From Gammaproteobacteria bacterium (GTDB taxonomy: Bacteria; Pseudomonadota; Gammaproteobacteria; Acidiferrobacterales; Acidiferrobacteraceae), in contig JAPTWT010000147.1 in the NCBI GenBank assembly GCA_028064935.1, positions 1-9,128 of the forward strand: 9,128 nt of DNA, written 5' to 3'. A model generated the notes under the pieces. It was given only the letters and a program-made list of their open reading frames with translations, was not told the DNA's origin and did not search any database. A program made the translations under genes and the position numbers. Of this stretch, positions 1 through 7,880 are shown in pieces (positions within the stretch are counted from its first letter, which is position 1; each line of letters starts with the position of its first letter).

Positions 1-579
1 GCGGAACCGCGCAGCCTCGCTGCCATCATCGACGACCAGGGGCGGCGCATGAATACCATCGTCGAGAACGTCCTGCAACTCGGCCGGCGTGACCGCACCA
101 ACGCCACCCGCTTTGCCCTGTCGACCTGGCTTGCGCAAACCCTGCCGGCGGTGGCCACCGCCCTCAACATCCCCGTCCAGGCCCTGAACCTTGTCATCGA
201 GCAACCGCAGACGGTGTGCTTCGACACCGATCACCTGTTTCAGATCGTGAACAATCTGTGCCACAACTCGCTCAAGCACAGCCCGCCCTATCACGATGTC
301 CCGATCGTCAAGCTCCTGATCGGTGTCGACAGCGAAGGCCATAGCATCCTCGATGTCATCGATTGGGGCGAGGGCATCAAGAACGCCATCGTCGATCGCA
401 TATTCGATCCGTTCTTCACCACCACCGCGCGCGGCACAGGCCTAGGCCTCTATATCGCCCGAGAGCTCGCCGAGGCCAACGGCGCGCGCCTGGAATACCG
501 GCCGACACCCACGGGGTGCCAGTTCCGCCTGACCTTCGGCCGGCTCACCGACTGTACAGAGGCGGCCCTGGCATCATGA
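1..579 (+). CDS. pilS: PilS sensor histidine kinase, C-terminal part (5' truncated by window)
   Basis: Sensor kinase of the PilS-PilR two-component system, which adjusts type IV pilin transcription by phosphorylating PilR. The frame is open from base 1, so the visible 192 residues are the C-terminus; the membrane segments and the phospho-accepting His lie upstream. It begins at the end of the dimerisation helix (RMNTIVENVLQLGRRD). The GHKL ATPase domain follows: N box around HLFQIVNNLCHNSLKHS, G1 box IDWGEG (D-x-G-x-G pattern), F box FDPFFTT and G2 box GTGLGLYIA. These ATP-binding elements look intact, so the kinase is probably active. The first ATG, at position 49, is internal and not the true start. 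The stop codon shares ATGA with the pilR start, a 4-base overlap that implies coupled translation. The family could be read as generic NtrB-like, but pairing with pilR and the pilus genes favours PilS. Confidence 0.95.
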   Translation, partial: AEPRSLAAIIDDQGRRMNTIVENVLQLGRRDRTNATRFALSTWLAQTLPAVATALNIPVQALNLVIEQPQTVCFDTDHLFQIVNNLCHNSLKHSPPYHDVPIVKLLIGVDSEGHSILDVIDWGEGIKNAIVDRIFDPFFTTTARGTGLGLYIARELAEANGARLEYRPTPTGCQFRLTFGRLTDCTEAALAS

Positions 580-1940
580 CGATCCCCCAAGTCCTTATCA
601 TCGATGACGAAGCCGATATCCGCGCGCTGCTCGAGCTCACGCTCGGCCGCATGAATATCGAGACCCGCTCGGCCGGCGACGTGGCCTCGGCCTTCGCACT
701 GCTCGAGGAGTACCGGTTCGACCTGTGCCTCACGGATATGCGCCTGCCGGACGGTGACGGCCTGGCCATCGTGCGCCATATCGAGGAGCATCATCGCGGG
801 CTACCGGTGGCGGTCATCACCGCCCACGGGAGCATGGAGACGGCCATCGCGGCGTTGAAGGGCGGGGCCTTCGACTTCGTATGTAAACCCCTCAATATCA
901 ATGAGTTACGGGCACTCGTACGCAGTGCCCTGAACCTCTCGAAACAGGCGCCGAGCGACGGCGCGAGCGCCGCCGCCAAACTTCTCGGTGATTCCCAGGC
1001 CATCCGCGAGGTCCGCGCCCTCATCGAGCGCCTGGCGCGCGGACAGGCGCCCGTATACATCTCCGGGGAATCGGGCACCGGCAAGGAACTCGCCGCGCGC
1101 CTCATCCATGACCTCGGACCCCGTGCCGGCCGCCCGTTCGTGGCCGTCAACTGCGGGGCGATACCCGAGCAGCTGATGGAAAGCGAGTTCTTCGGCCACA
1201 AGAAGGGCAGCTTCACCGGCGCCTTCAACGACAAGGACGGGCTTTTCAAGACCGCAAGCGGGGGCACTTTGTTCCTGGACGAGGTCGGCGACCTGCCGGT
1301 CCCCATGCAGGTGAAGCTCCTGCGCGCCATCCAGGAGAAGGCGGTGCGTCCGGTCGGCAGCCAGCAGGAAGTGGCGGTGGACGTGCGCATCCTGTCGGCC
1401 ACGCACAAAAACCTCCACGACCTGGTGCGCACCGGCGCGTTCCGCCAGGACCTCTACTACCGCCTGAACGTCATCGAGCTCGTGATCCCGCCGCTGCGCG
1501 AACGCGCCGAGGACATCCCGGCGCTTGCGGCGCATCTTGCCGCCAAACTGAGCATGGGTCGCCCCTTGCCACTCACCCCCGCGGCCTTGGCGACACTGAA
1601 GAGATATCCCTTCCCCGGCAACGTCCGCGAACTCGAGAACATCATGGAACGGGCGCTGACCTTGTGCGAGAGCGGCGAGATCGATGTGGCGGACCTGCGT
1701 CTGCCCGGGCACGATGCCCAGGGTCTACCTGGCAAAGTCGCCGAGTCGGAGGCCTCGCCCTTCGATACCGGTGATTACAAAGGGGAACAGTCGCTCGACG
1801 AGCACCTGGCCCAAGTCGAGCGCGCGGCGATCGAAAAGGCCCTGCGCGACACCAACCAGAACAAGACCGCCGCCGCCCGCGAGCTCGGCATCACCTTCCG
1901 CGCCCTGCGCTATAAGCTCGAAAAGCTCGGCATCGAATAA
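576..1940 (+). CDS. pilR: PilR, NtrC-family sigma-54-dependent response regulator
   Basis: Cytoplasmic transcription activator that receives phosphate from PilS and opens sigma-54 promoters, classically that of the major pilin pilA. It is 454 residues, close to the usual PilR length. The receiver domain covers about 1-120, with acidic pocket D10/D11, phospho-acceptor D54 (LTDMRLPDGDG) and K104. The AAA+ domain covers about 137-365: Walker A GESGTGKE at 164-171, the sigma-54 contact loop GSFTGA at 211-216, Walker B GGTLFLDEVGD at 229-239, and FPGNVREL at 346-353. A Fis-type helix-turn-helix lies at about 425-453. All key motifs are intact. The ATG at 576 is chosen because it overlaps the pilS stop (ATGA), has AGAGG about 13 bases upstream, and starts right at the receiver domain; a longer open frame to 363 would lie inside pilS. 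The gene converges on pilY1. Its sigma-54 targets are not evident in this window. Confidence 0.97.
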   Translation: MTIPQVLIIDDEADIRALLELTLGRMNIETRSAGDVASAFALLEEYRFDLCLTDMRLPDGDGLAIVRHIEEHHRGLPVAVITAHGSMETAIAALKGGAFDFVCKPLNINELRALVRSALNLSKQAPSDGASAAAKLLGDSQAIREVRALIERLARGQAPVYISGESGTGKELAARLIHDLGPRAGRPFVAVNCGAIPEQLMESEFFGHKKGSFTGAFNDKDGLFKTASGGTLFLDEVGDLPVPMQVKLLRAIQEKAVRPVGSQQEVAVDVRILSATHKNLHDLVRTGAFRQDLYYRLNVIELVIPPLRERAEDIPALAAHLAAKLSMGRPLPLTPAALATLKRYPFPGNVRELENIMERALTLCESGEIDVADLRLPGHDAQGLPGKVAESEASPFDTGDYKGEQSLDEHLAQVERAAIEKALRDTNQNKTAAARELGITFRALRYKLEKLGIE

Positions 1941-2266
1941 ACCGAAACGGGCATAGCGGTCCATCGCACACCCTAACCTTGCTACTGATCGCGCCGCCTT
2001 ATCCCTCAGCAATCGGCCGATCCACCAGATCCGAGGCGACCTCCTATGGCGCGTAGGGAGACAAGAGGCGCTCGCCCTCCCGGCACCGACCACCAATGGC
2101 CCAAGGCACCAATCGCCGCGCAATCCACCGGCAGTCTCGCCTCATCAAAGGCCCCGAAAATACCATAGGCCCCGTGGACCATAGACCGCGCGCCTTCAGA
2201 TTCGGTAAAGGTCGTGTGGCACCCATACCCTGTCCAGATCGTCCGGTCCGCGCCGACCGCCCGCAA
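1941..2266. other. Intergenic gap between convergent pilR and pilY1
   Basis: This 326-base stretch separates the 3' ends of pilR (+) and pilY1 (-). I see no recognisable gene. It shows only weak structure: a 5-bp stem CGGTC/GACCG at 2244-2259, just after the pilY1 stop, and a bulged GGGAG/CTCCC hairpin at 2056-2081. Neither is followed by a T-tract on the strand that would need it, so no intrinsic terminator can be called with confidence. The pilY1 frame stays open past its TAG down to 2006, which I treat as chance. Confidence 0.6.
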
Positions 2267-5200
2267 CTAGTAGAAAATCTCGCGCCACGACGCCGGGCCC
2301 GCCGGTGGCGGCCCCTGGGTTGTCATCGACGGGCCCGGGCCGCCACTCCCCATCCCCTGAAGGCGTAATTGGCCGTTCATGATGGAAATGCTGGGGGTAT
2401 AGGCGACACCCGTACCGACATCGACCGGGCCTGCGACCGTCGCCCCAAAAACACCCGATGGAAAGCCGCCACTGTCCAGCGTGTAGAAGTAGTAGCTGGC
2501 GGTCGACGCCGCGCATGTCCCGGCGGCCGCGCTGGGCGGAACCGACACGGGTAGGATTATGGCACCATTGACGATCTGCACCGGATTCGTGACGATCGCG
2601 TTGCTTGGCAAACTCGCTACTGACGTCGACGCGACGTAGTTGCCGCTCGTAAATGTATCGCTGCCGCCCGCATAACTTGTCCATAAGGGCGCCCAGCCAT
2701 TCGCGCCATCCTGAAGGGTGGTTACCCGCCCCGGGGATTGCAGCGTCAGATACTCGACCCCGTTATAATAAGCCCCATCGATGTAGGTAATAGCGCTCGT
2801 GCCTCCGGAAGTACTGGCTGAAGTCCCAAAATTGGTCCCGATTGGGCTTGGCGCCGTATTGTTAAGGGGTGTCCAAGAGATCTTGGTGGCCAACTGCCCG
2901 GATGAGGACAAAAGCGAGCCCATCCACACGTTGCCAGCGTTGTCGCCAATGAAGATATCGTTACTGTCATCAACGTAGGGCTGACTGCCCGCGACAAACG
3001 GCAAGGTGATGGTATCGGCCACACCGGTCGCAACATTGGTCATAACGAGCGCGCTCGTGGTCGTGGTGGTGGTCGTGTTGAGAACGGCGGCTTCATAGGC
3101 GGTCCCGGAACCCGGGACCAAACGAAAAATCACTGGCGCCACCGGGTTGGGTGTGATCGAGTTGGCATTGTCTTGCTCCCATGCCTCGCTATTCAAGGCG
3201 CCGGTCGAGGTCAACTGCAAGGCGTACTGAATCGCGCCTTGCTGAGCCCCACCGACAATGTAGGTCGCCCAGGCCGAACTCGACCCGCCCGCCTGCGCGT
3301 CGACTACACGTGGGCGCATCCCCGCCATATTCGGGCCTTGCCAGAATGTTGAATAGTCTTGAAGATCCTGCACAAGCGGCCGCGGCATCCAGCCCCATAC
3401 GAGGCTGCCGCTCACAGCGTTCACAGCGTACAGAAATCCGTCGTTGCTGCCGACAAGAACCAGCGGTGTGCGACCCGATTCACTCTGCGCGTAGCTATCG
3501 TAACCCGTGCTACCCAACAAATTCGGATCATTCGGTGGCCCCATGTACGTCGGTTTATTGGCCGTCATCAGGCCCACATACCAGCCTGACTGCCGGCCCC
3601 CGAGATAGTTGCCCGAGTCGTAAGACGGGTCGATCGTATACTGCTCGATGATCGATGGAGTCAAAGTGCTGCCGCTTGGTATCGCGAACGCCGCCGCATC
3701 CATGCTTGTCAAAGGCGTGATCGGCCCGGGCGTTGTCGTTGGCGGGCCTTCCGAATACAGCACCGAACTTCTATTGCTGGTGGTCATCTCCGCATTGATG
3801 TCCCAGGATGCCGTTGACGCCAGGTTTCCCGACGACTTAATGAGATATGCGGACATGTTGCCCTCACCCAAAGACGGGTTGCTCGTGACCACATATTCGT
3901 AGGAGGAGTTCCCGATAACCGCTGAACTTGATCCGCCCGACGCGGTGACTATCTGAGCGGCGATATTGTTCAGGATCGAATTGAAGGCCTGTTGAAACGC
4001 TGCCGCCGTGTCGGCGCTGTATACGACATTCGTCTTGCCCGCCACCGCCAAATCCTTCAAAACCGTGTAGCTATCGCTGGCCTCCGTCGTGCAATTAGTC
4101 GCCGACGGAGGGCAATTGACTCCAGCACCCACCCCCAGCACATAGGTCTTGATACCATTCAACCCGCCGTTCGTATAATTGGCCAGCTTTTTGACTGCCG
4201 TTATGGCTTCAGTGACCGCGTTGTCGTTGTCGGCGCTCCCCGAGGAAAGCACCTCGCCATAGCCTTGTCCGGCGGCGCTTCCGAGCGGGGGATAGACATG
4301 TCCGTGCAGACCCATGGTCGGCTGTCCATTGGTAATCAAGATGACATACTTCGGCGCGCATGCAGGTTGCGGCGCTTTATCGCTGGTCGTCAAATCCGTC
4401 AACGCCGCCGTCAATGCCCCGGCCGTGGGCGCATATTCGGAGCCCGCTACGATCTCACTACCGCCCTTCACGAATTGCTCGGGCGCCATGGTCTTGTTGA
4501 ATAGCGCGATCTGCGCGGCATTTAGCGGCGCCACGGGAATATAAAGGTCGCCCTGGCCGCCAGACGTCCCGTTCGTCACCGGATTCCCATCGAATGCCAA
4601 GCCACGCCTTGCATACCACACTTCGCCGCTATATGGGATATAACCCGCATCCGTCGGGGAGGTCGCAAATGCGCCGATGTTCGGTGCGGTTGCCTTATAT
4701 GTCTCCAGCAGGTAACTCCCCGATAGTATCTGATCTTCGTACCTACTTAAGCTGTAGCCATTCGGCGGATAGGGGTTCGAAGGATGCGGCCCATCGTACG
4801 TTACGAAATTCCCAGATGGATATGAAGTCGACCAATACAGCACGTCATTGATCTGGGGATCGTCGGACGACTGACTGATATAGAGGTAAGGCGCGCTTGT
4901 CAGGCCACTCCCAATAATATTCGCTATCGGCGCGCAATCACCCCCCTTGGGTGCCTTATAACAGGGGTTGGGCACCGACAACGGATCATTCGCCGCGCAG
5001 GTCGAGCCACTCGTCGAGCCATAACCAAACGCCCCGGGCGTACATTCCGCCCCGGGGGAGGCGGTGGTCGGCGTATCGCCACTCATGTAATACACCCACG
5101 TATCGTAGGGCGCGGGTGTACCGGCAGTGGCATAGGCCATAAGGCCTGCCTGCATGATATTGGTGTAAGTCGGATTGTTCAGGGCCGAGAGTATGCCCTG

Positions 5201-5575
5201 CTCGGCCACATTGATCATCGATTCCGAGTTGTCCGTCAGCACCCCGCCGACCGATACGGTATAGGCCGCCTCTCCCGCCGGACAGGATCCCCCGCTGCTC
5301 GGCCCCAGCGTCGATCGTGGCGTATAACTGTTAAGCAGATAGCAGGGGGGCGAGGCCGAATCCGCATTCGCGGCCACGGTGCCCGACCCGGACATGATGG
5401 CGCCTTGCAGGTTGCCGGCCATCCCCTGCGAGGTATCGAGGATAACAAGAACCTGTGGCTCCTGACTTGCGGGTATGGTCCCTGCCTGCGCCGTTACCAA
5501 CATGCACATCGCAAGCCCGACGCCCAAGCCCATTTCCAACAGGACCGCTTTCCGCCACCAGCTCTTCGCGTTCAT
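2267..5575 (-). CDS. pilY1: PilY1, type IV pilus tip-associated adhesin/assembly protein
   Basis: Large exported protein of 1102 residues that caps or accompanies the pilus tip and promotes pilus extension, adhesion and surface sensing. Residues 1-31 form a Sec-type signal peptide, with probable cleavage after AQA. A von Willebrand A-like region follows, starting at VLVILDTSQGM (43-52) and interrupted by a long insertion. It resumes near 409-420 (ILITNGQP) and ends in the typical PilY1 stretch AFNSILNNIAAQIV (530-543). The C-terminal half has the PilY1 beta-propeller signature LVGSNDGFLYAVNA (707-720) and the blade motif GDNAGNVW (877-884). The protein ends in the family-typical WREIF. Ten Cys remain after the signal, many closely paired (78/98, 178/193, 205/214, 488/495), suggesting periplasmic disulfides. 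Both the metal-site Ser/Asp of the vWA fold and the usual DxDxDG calcium loop look degenerate. AAAGGTGG lies 6 bases before the ATG, and the start is 1 base after the pilX stop. Confidence 0.95.
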   Translation of the reverse strand: MNAKSWWRKAVLLEMGLGVGLAMCMLVTAQAGTIPASQEPQVLVILDTSQGMAGNLQGAIMSGSGTVAANADSASPPCYLLNSYTPRSTLGPSSGGSCPAGEAAYTVSVGGVLTDNSESMINVAEQGILSALNNPTYTNIMQAGLMAYATAGTPAPYDTWVYYMSGDTPTTASPGAECTPGAFGYGSTSGSTCAANDPLSVPNPCYKAPKGGDCAPIANIIGSGLTSAPYLYISQSSDDPQINDVLYWSTSYPSGNFVTYDGPHPSNPYPPNGYSLSRYEDQILSGSYLLETYKATAPNIGAFATSPTDAGYIPYSGEVWYARRGLAFDGNPVTNGTSGGQGDLYIPVAPLNAAQIALFNKTMAPEQFVKGGSEIVAGSEYAPTAGALTAALTDLTTSDKAPQPACAPKYVILITNGQPTMGLHGHVYPPLGSAAGQGYGEVLSSGSADNDNAVTEAITAVKKLANYTNGGLNGIKTYVLGVGAGVNCPPSATNCTTEASDSYTVLKDLAVAGKTNVVYSADTAAAFQQAFNSILNNIAAQIVTASGGSSSAVIGNSSYEYVVTSNPSLGEGNMSAYLIKSSGNLASTASWDINAEMTTSNRSSVLYSEGPPTTTPGPITPLTSMDAAAFAIPSGSTLTPSIIEQYTIDPSYDSGNYLGGRQSGWYVGLMTANKPTYMGPPNDPNLLGSTGYDSYAQSESGRTPLVLVGSNDGFLYAVNAVSGSLVWGWMPRPLVQDLQDYSTFWQGPNMAGMRPRVVDAQAGGSSSAWATYIVGGAQQGAIQYALQLTSTGALNSEAWEQDNANSITPNPVAPVIFRLVPGSGTAYEAAVLNTTTTTTTSALVMTNVATGVADTITLPFVAGSQPYVDDSNDIFIGDNAGNVWMGSLLSSSGQLATKISWTPLNNTAPSPIGTNFGTSASTSGGTSAITYIDGAYYNGVEYLTLQSPGRVTTLQDGANGWAPLWTSYAGGSDTFTSGNYVASTSVASLPSNAIVTNPVQIVNGAIILPVSVPPSAAAGTCAASTASYYFYTLDSGGFPSGVFGATVAGPVDVGTGVAYTPSISIMNGQLRLQGMGSGGPGPSMTTQGPPPAGPASWREIFY

Positions 5576-5576
5576 A

Positions 5577-6167
5577 TCACGCCACCTTTCGTAAGGTCGC
5601 CTCGATATCGGCGTTCATATTGTGGTTCTCACCTGCTGCCAGGCCGTTATTCGAGAGTTGTGCATTGACATACGCTAAGTAGGTCATATACGACGTCGTG
5701 GTAGATGATGCCTGGCTTGCACCGTTCAGTATCGCGGGCGGAAGTCCGCTTGGCGACACGACATATTCGACATTGAATGTCACGCCATTGATAACGATAG
5801 ATGTCGCACCGCAGGACTTGGGTGCACACGTGGCCCAAAACGATACGGGGGGCGGCTGTGGCGGACCAGGGGCTGTTTGCACTGGAGTATACCACCACGA
5901 GACCCCTGTCATATTGGACGCTTCGGGAAATCCGCTGTGTTGTTGCAATTGCGCGTTGGCCGCCTCAAGACCAATATCCGTGGCCTGTATCGCCTCTGTA
6001 TGCGCCGCGCTGTTGGATGCAACCTCGGAGCCATAGCGCACAAAATACATGAGGCCAAGCACCGCGAATGTCAAAGCCAATATGACGAAGATCGCCAGCA
6101 TCAACGTCACTCCGCGCTGGTACGCCGCACCGTTTTTGGTCCGCGCATGGCGTCTTGTGATGAGCAT
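5577..6167 (-). CDS. pilX: PilX, minor pilin-like assembly protein
   Basis: Inner-membrane minor pilin thought to sit near the tip of the pilus priming complex, next to PilY1. It is 196 residues. A basic leader (RRHARTKNGAAYQRG) ends in a likely prepilin peptidase site after G19, followed by the hydrophobic helix VTLMLAIFVILALTFAVLGL and an extended helix rich in Ala and Glu. This QRG-VxL arrangement matches the PilX N-terminal family. Residue +5 of the mature protein is Leu, not the usual Glu. The distal part is weakly conserved, with one nearby Cys pair (CAPKSC). I choose the ATG at 6167, which shares one base with the pilW stop (TGATG) and has GGGGA about 7 bases upstream; a GTG at 6170 would add a single residue. 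The call rests on position between pilW and pilY1 plus the N-terminal pattern, as the rest is too variable to recognise. Confidence 0.87.
   Translation of the reverse strand: MLITRRHARTKNGAAYQRGVTLMLAIFVILALTFAVLGLMYFVRYGSEVASNSAAHTEAIQATDIGLEAANAQLQQHSGFPEASNMTGVSWWYTPVQTAPGPPQPPPVSFWATCAPKSCGATSIVINGVTFNVEYVVSPSGLPPAILNGASQASSTTTSYMTYLAYVNAQLSNNGLAAGENHNMNADIEATLRKVA
5582..5589 (-). promoter_or_regulatory. Shine-Dalgarno site of pilY1
   Basis: On the minus strand AAAGGTGG lies inside the last codons of pilX, 6 bases before the pilY1 ATG at 5575. It supports this start and a translational hand-over from pilX to pilY1. Confidence 0.75.
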
Positions 6168-7393
6168 CACTGTCCCCAGATGTCATTCCTTAGAGGAATG
6201 ACGGATGTAAAGGTCCGGTACAGATATTGGTTACAATTTCCTTGAACGCAACCCATGCTTTGACCAGCCGAAAGATTCGTGGGAATCGAATAGACTACCG
6301 TGGGCAGATTGGGATTGCTCGCGCCATTCCACACCGTCTTTGAGGGCGTGGCACCGGCGTAATGGCCCGGTGTATAGCGCGTGCTGCGCACCAGAAGCGT
6401 TATCTCCACGGTGAGGAGATCCGCGGCGGTCATGCCTGCGGGCGGTGTGCTGCCCGGAAGAACATACTGCGTCACAACCCCGTTTAAACCATAACCAAAT
6501 GCCACCTGCATGTCGACGATTCCGCGCGCAACGAGCAGTGCTGGCGGGGCCGTACTGGTGGTGTTATTGAGGTAGGTATAGGTTTGCATATACAAAGATG
6601 GGACCTGCGTCCCGGCCTGGGCGCCGCCGCCATCGCTTATGAAGAAGTTCTTTATGCTAAAGCCGCCGCTCCCCAAATCAATGAGGCCCCTGTTGGTAAG
6701 CTGGCTTGCCGTTATCGCGGGATCCGTGGCGGAAAAGCCGCCTGGTGCATTAAAAGCGCTCGTTCCGGATTGGGCAACGATATTGTTCTTGCCGCCAGGA
6801 TTCGTGATCTGTCCCAGCAAACAACTTGAATTTGGTAACGCCACTAGAAAGAGATCGTTTTGGTTTAGTAACGTTTCATTGGCGACGAAAAAGTTCGCGG
6901 CTGTCAGACTATTGCCACTCGTGCTCGTAATGGTGGTAACCGGTTGCGACCCAAAGACACTACCGCCCGTGACGGTGGTGAGCGCATAGGTATTGATGCC
7001 CGCCGGGCTATAGTAGTAAGGGCTGCTATTGGCTTGCGGCGTGGCCGCGACGGGCGTAAGGAAAAGACCGCCGCTGGGGCTCGCGGTCGATACGGTGTAC
7101 TGGAGGCCGTTTGAAGAAGGAGCGACATTCGCATAGATACCGCCACTACATTCGTTCATGGGCAGACCATAGCCGGCCTGCTCTATCGCCTGCGTCAGCA
7201 TTGTCATCGCGGTCCGCGCCTGTTGCCACGCATTGTCCTGGGCGCGAGTCTGGGTCGTGACCGATGACAGCCCGGTAAAGGCACCGTATATGGCCGCTGC
7301 CGCGAGCGCCGATATGACTAGGGCGACCAGGAGCTCGGTCAACGTAAACCCGCGCTCGCGGGGTCTAGTATCCGATCTCAGTCGAAACAACAT
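6167..7393 (-). CDS. pilW: PilW, minor pilin
   Basis: Minor pilin that helps prime pilus assembly as part of the PilV-PilW-PilX tip complex in the inner membrane and periplasm. It is 408 residues. The short basic leader ends RERG, with prepilin peptidase cleavage expected between G15 and F16. The mature N-terminus FTLTELLVALVISALAAAA has the canonical Glu at +5. The following amphipathic helix carries the PilW-like stretch QQARTAMTMLTQAIEQAGYG (57-76), corresponding to the family's 'R..L..L...I..AGY'. The C-terminus YRTFTSVIPLRN is also typical of PilW. Cys residues at the ends (NECSGG, MGCVQGNC) may form disulfides. At 408 residues it is clearly longer than the Pseudomonas protein as I remember it (under 300), because of Ser/Thr/Gly/Asn-rich central sequence. 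The ATG overlaps the end of pilV by 29 bases, with GGAG about 10 bases upstream. Confidence 0.92.
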   Translation of the reverse strand: MLFRLRSDTRPRERGFTLTELLVALVISALAAAAIYGAFTGLSSVTTQTRAQDNAWQQARTAMTMLTQAIEQAGYGLPMNECSGGIYANVAPSSNGLQYTVSTASPSGGLFLTPVAATPQANSSPYYYSPAGINTYALTTVTGGSVFGSQPVTTITSTSGNSLTAANFFVANETLLNQNDLFLVALPNSSCLLGQITNPGGKNNIVAQSGTSAFNAPGGFSATDPAITASQLTNRGLIDLGSGGFSIKNFFISDGGGAQAGTQVPSLYMQTYTYLNNTTSTAPPALLVARGIVDMQVAFGYGLNGVVTQYVLPGSTPPAGMTAADLLTVEITLLVRSTRYTPGHYAGATPSKTVWNGASNPNLPTVVYSIPTNLSAGQSMGCVQGNCNQYLYRTFTSVIPLRNDIWGQ

Positions 7394-7880
7394 AGGTATT
7401 CTGCTCCCAGGATTCCGTTATCATGGCTTGGCAGGGGCATTGGCCATTCCCACCCGTCGGTGTGACCTGAATACTGGCCTGCAGGCGCGGCTGGCCGGTA
7501 CTGGCGTTTATCGGTGGCCCCGCCGTCCCAGGCAGCTGCAACAAGGTTTGCCACCATGTCTGGAGGTTCGTTTGGAATATGCTTGCCCCTCCCCCGGGAG
7601 GCGGGTTCTGGCTTGTCAACGCAACTCCGTTGTAGCTCAATGCGCCGGGGCCGCTGACACGGAGCATGCCGATGATCTCCTGGGCCGCGATATAGGCCGT
7701 CGTCTGCCCCTGCCCCGTCTTGGAAAGATGGACGCCGTCGGCCAGCAAATACGTGACGGCCATGATGCCTATCATGAAAATCACCATCGCGACGAGGTTC
7801 TCTATCAAGGTAAATCCGAGCGTCTTGCGGGCGCCGCAGCGAACGGACCGGCGCGCCGCCGTGATCAGGATATGACGCAT
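7365..7880 (-). CDS. pilV: PilV, minor pilin
   Basis: Minor pilin of the pilus priming complex. From the chosen ATG it is 171 residues. A 22-residue basic leader (RHILITAARRSVRCGARKTLG) precedes FTLIENLVAMVIFMIGIMAV, a textbook class III signal with Glu at +5. The ENLVAMVI...G sequence is typical of PilV. The body contains the helix TTAYIAAQEIIGMLR and a C-terminal CPC pair (GQCPCQAMI) close to a likely strand. Start choice is uncertain. The ATG at 7880 overlaps fimT by 16 bases but has no clear Shine-Dalgarno site. An in-frame ATG at 7922 has GGTGAG about 8 bases upstream and would add 14 residues, giving an unusually long leader. Either start leaves the mature pilin unchanged. It overlaps pilW by 29 bases at its end, consistent with coupled translation in the operon. 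Confidence 0.88.
   Translation of the reverse strand: MRHILITAARRSVRCGARKTLGFTLIENLVAMVIFMIGIMAVTYLLADGVHLSKTGQGQTTAYIAAQEIIGMLRVSGPGALSYNGVALTSQNPPPGGGASIFQTNLQTWWQTLLQLPGTAGPPINASTGQPRLQASIQVTPTGGNGQCPCQAMITESWEQNTYVVSTEIGY

Noticed and set aside
906..1712. Long open frames antisense to pilR (minus strand, 906-1712 and 791-1432).
   Set aside because: pilR has every expected motif in its own frame. Antisense frames are common in GC-rich genes, and these show no recognisable domains.
2056..2081. Hairpin between pilR and pilY1 as a bidirectional terminator.
   Set aside because: The stem is bulged and no T-run follows on either strand.
2006..2269. The pilY1 frame stays open for 86 codons after its TAG stop, suggesting readthrough or a lost C-terminus.
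   Set aside because: PilY1 already ends in the family-typical WREIF motif, the extra sequence resembles nothing I know, and long open frames are expected by chance in this base composition.
3992..4504. Plus-strand open frames inside pilY1 (such as 3992-4504 and 3181-3651).
   Set aside because: They lie antisense to a clear PilY1, are rich in Arg and low-complexity sequence, and show no family features.
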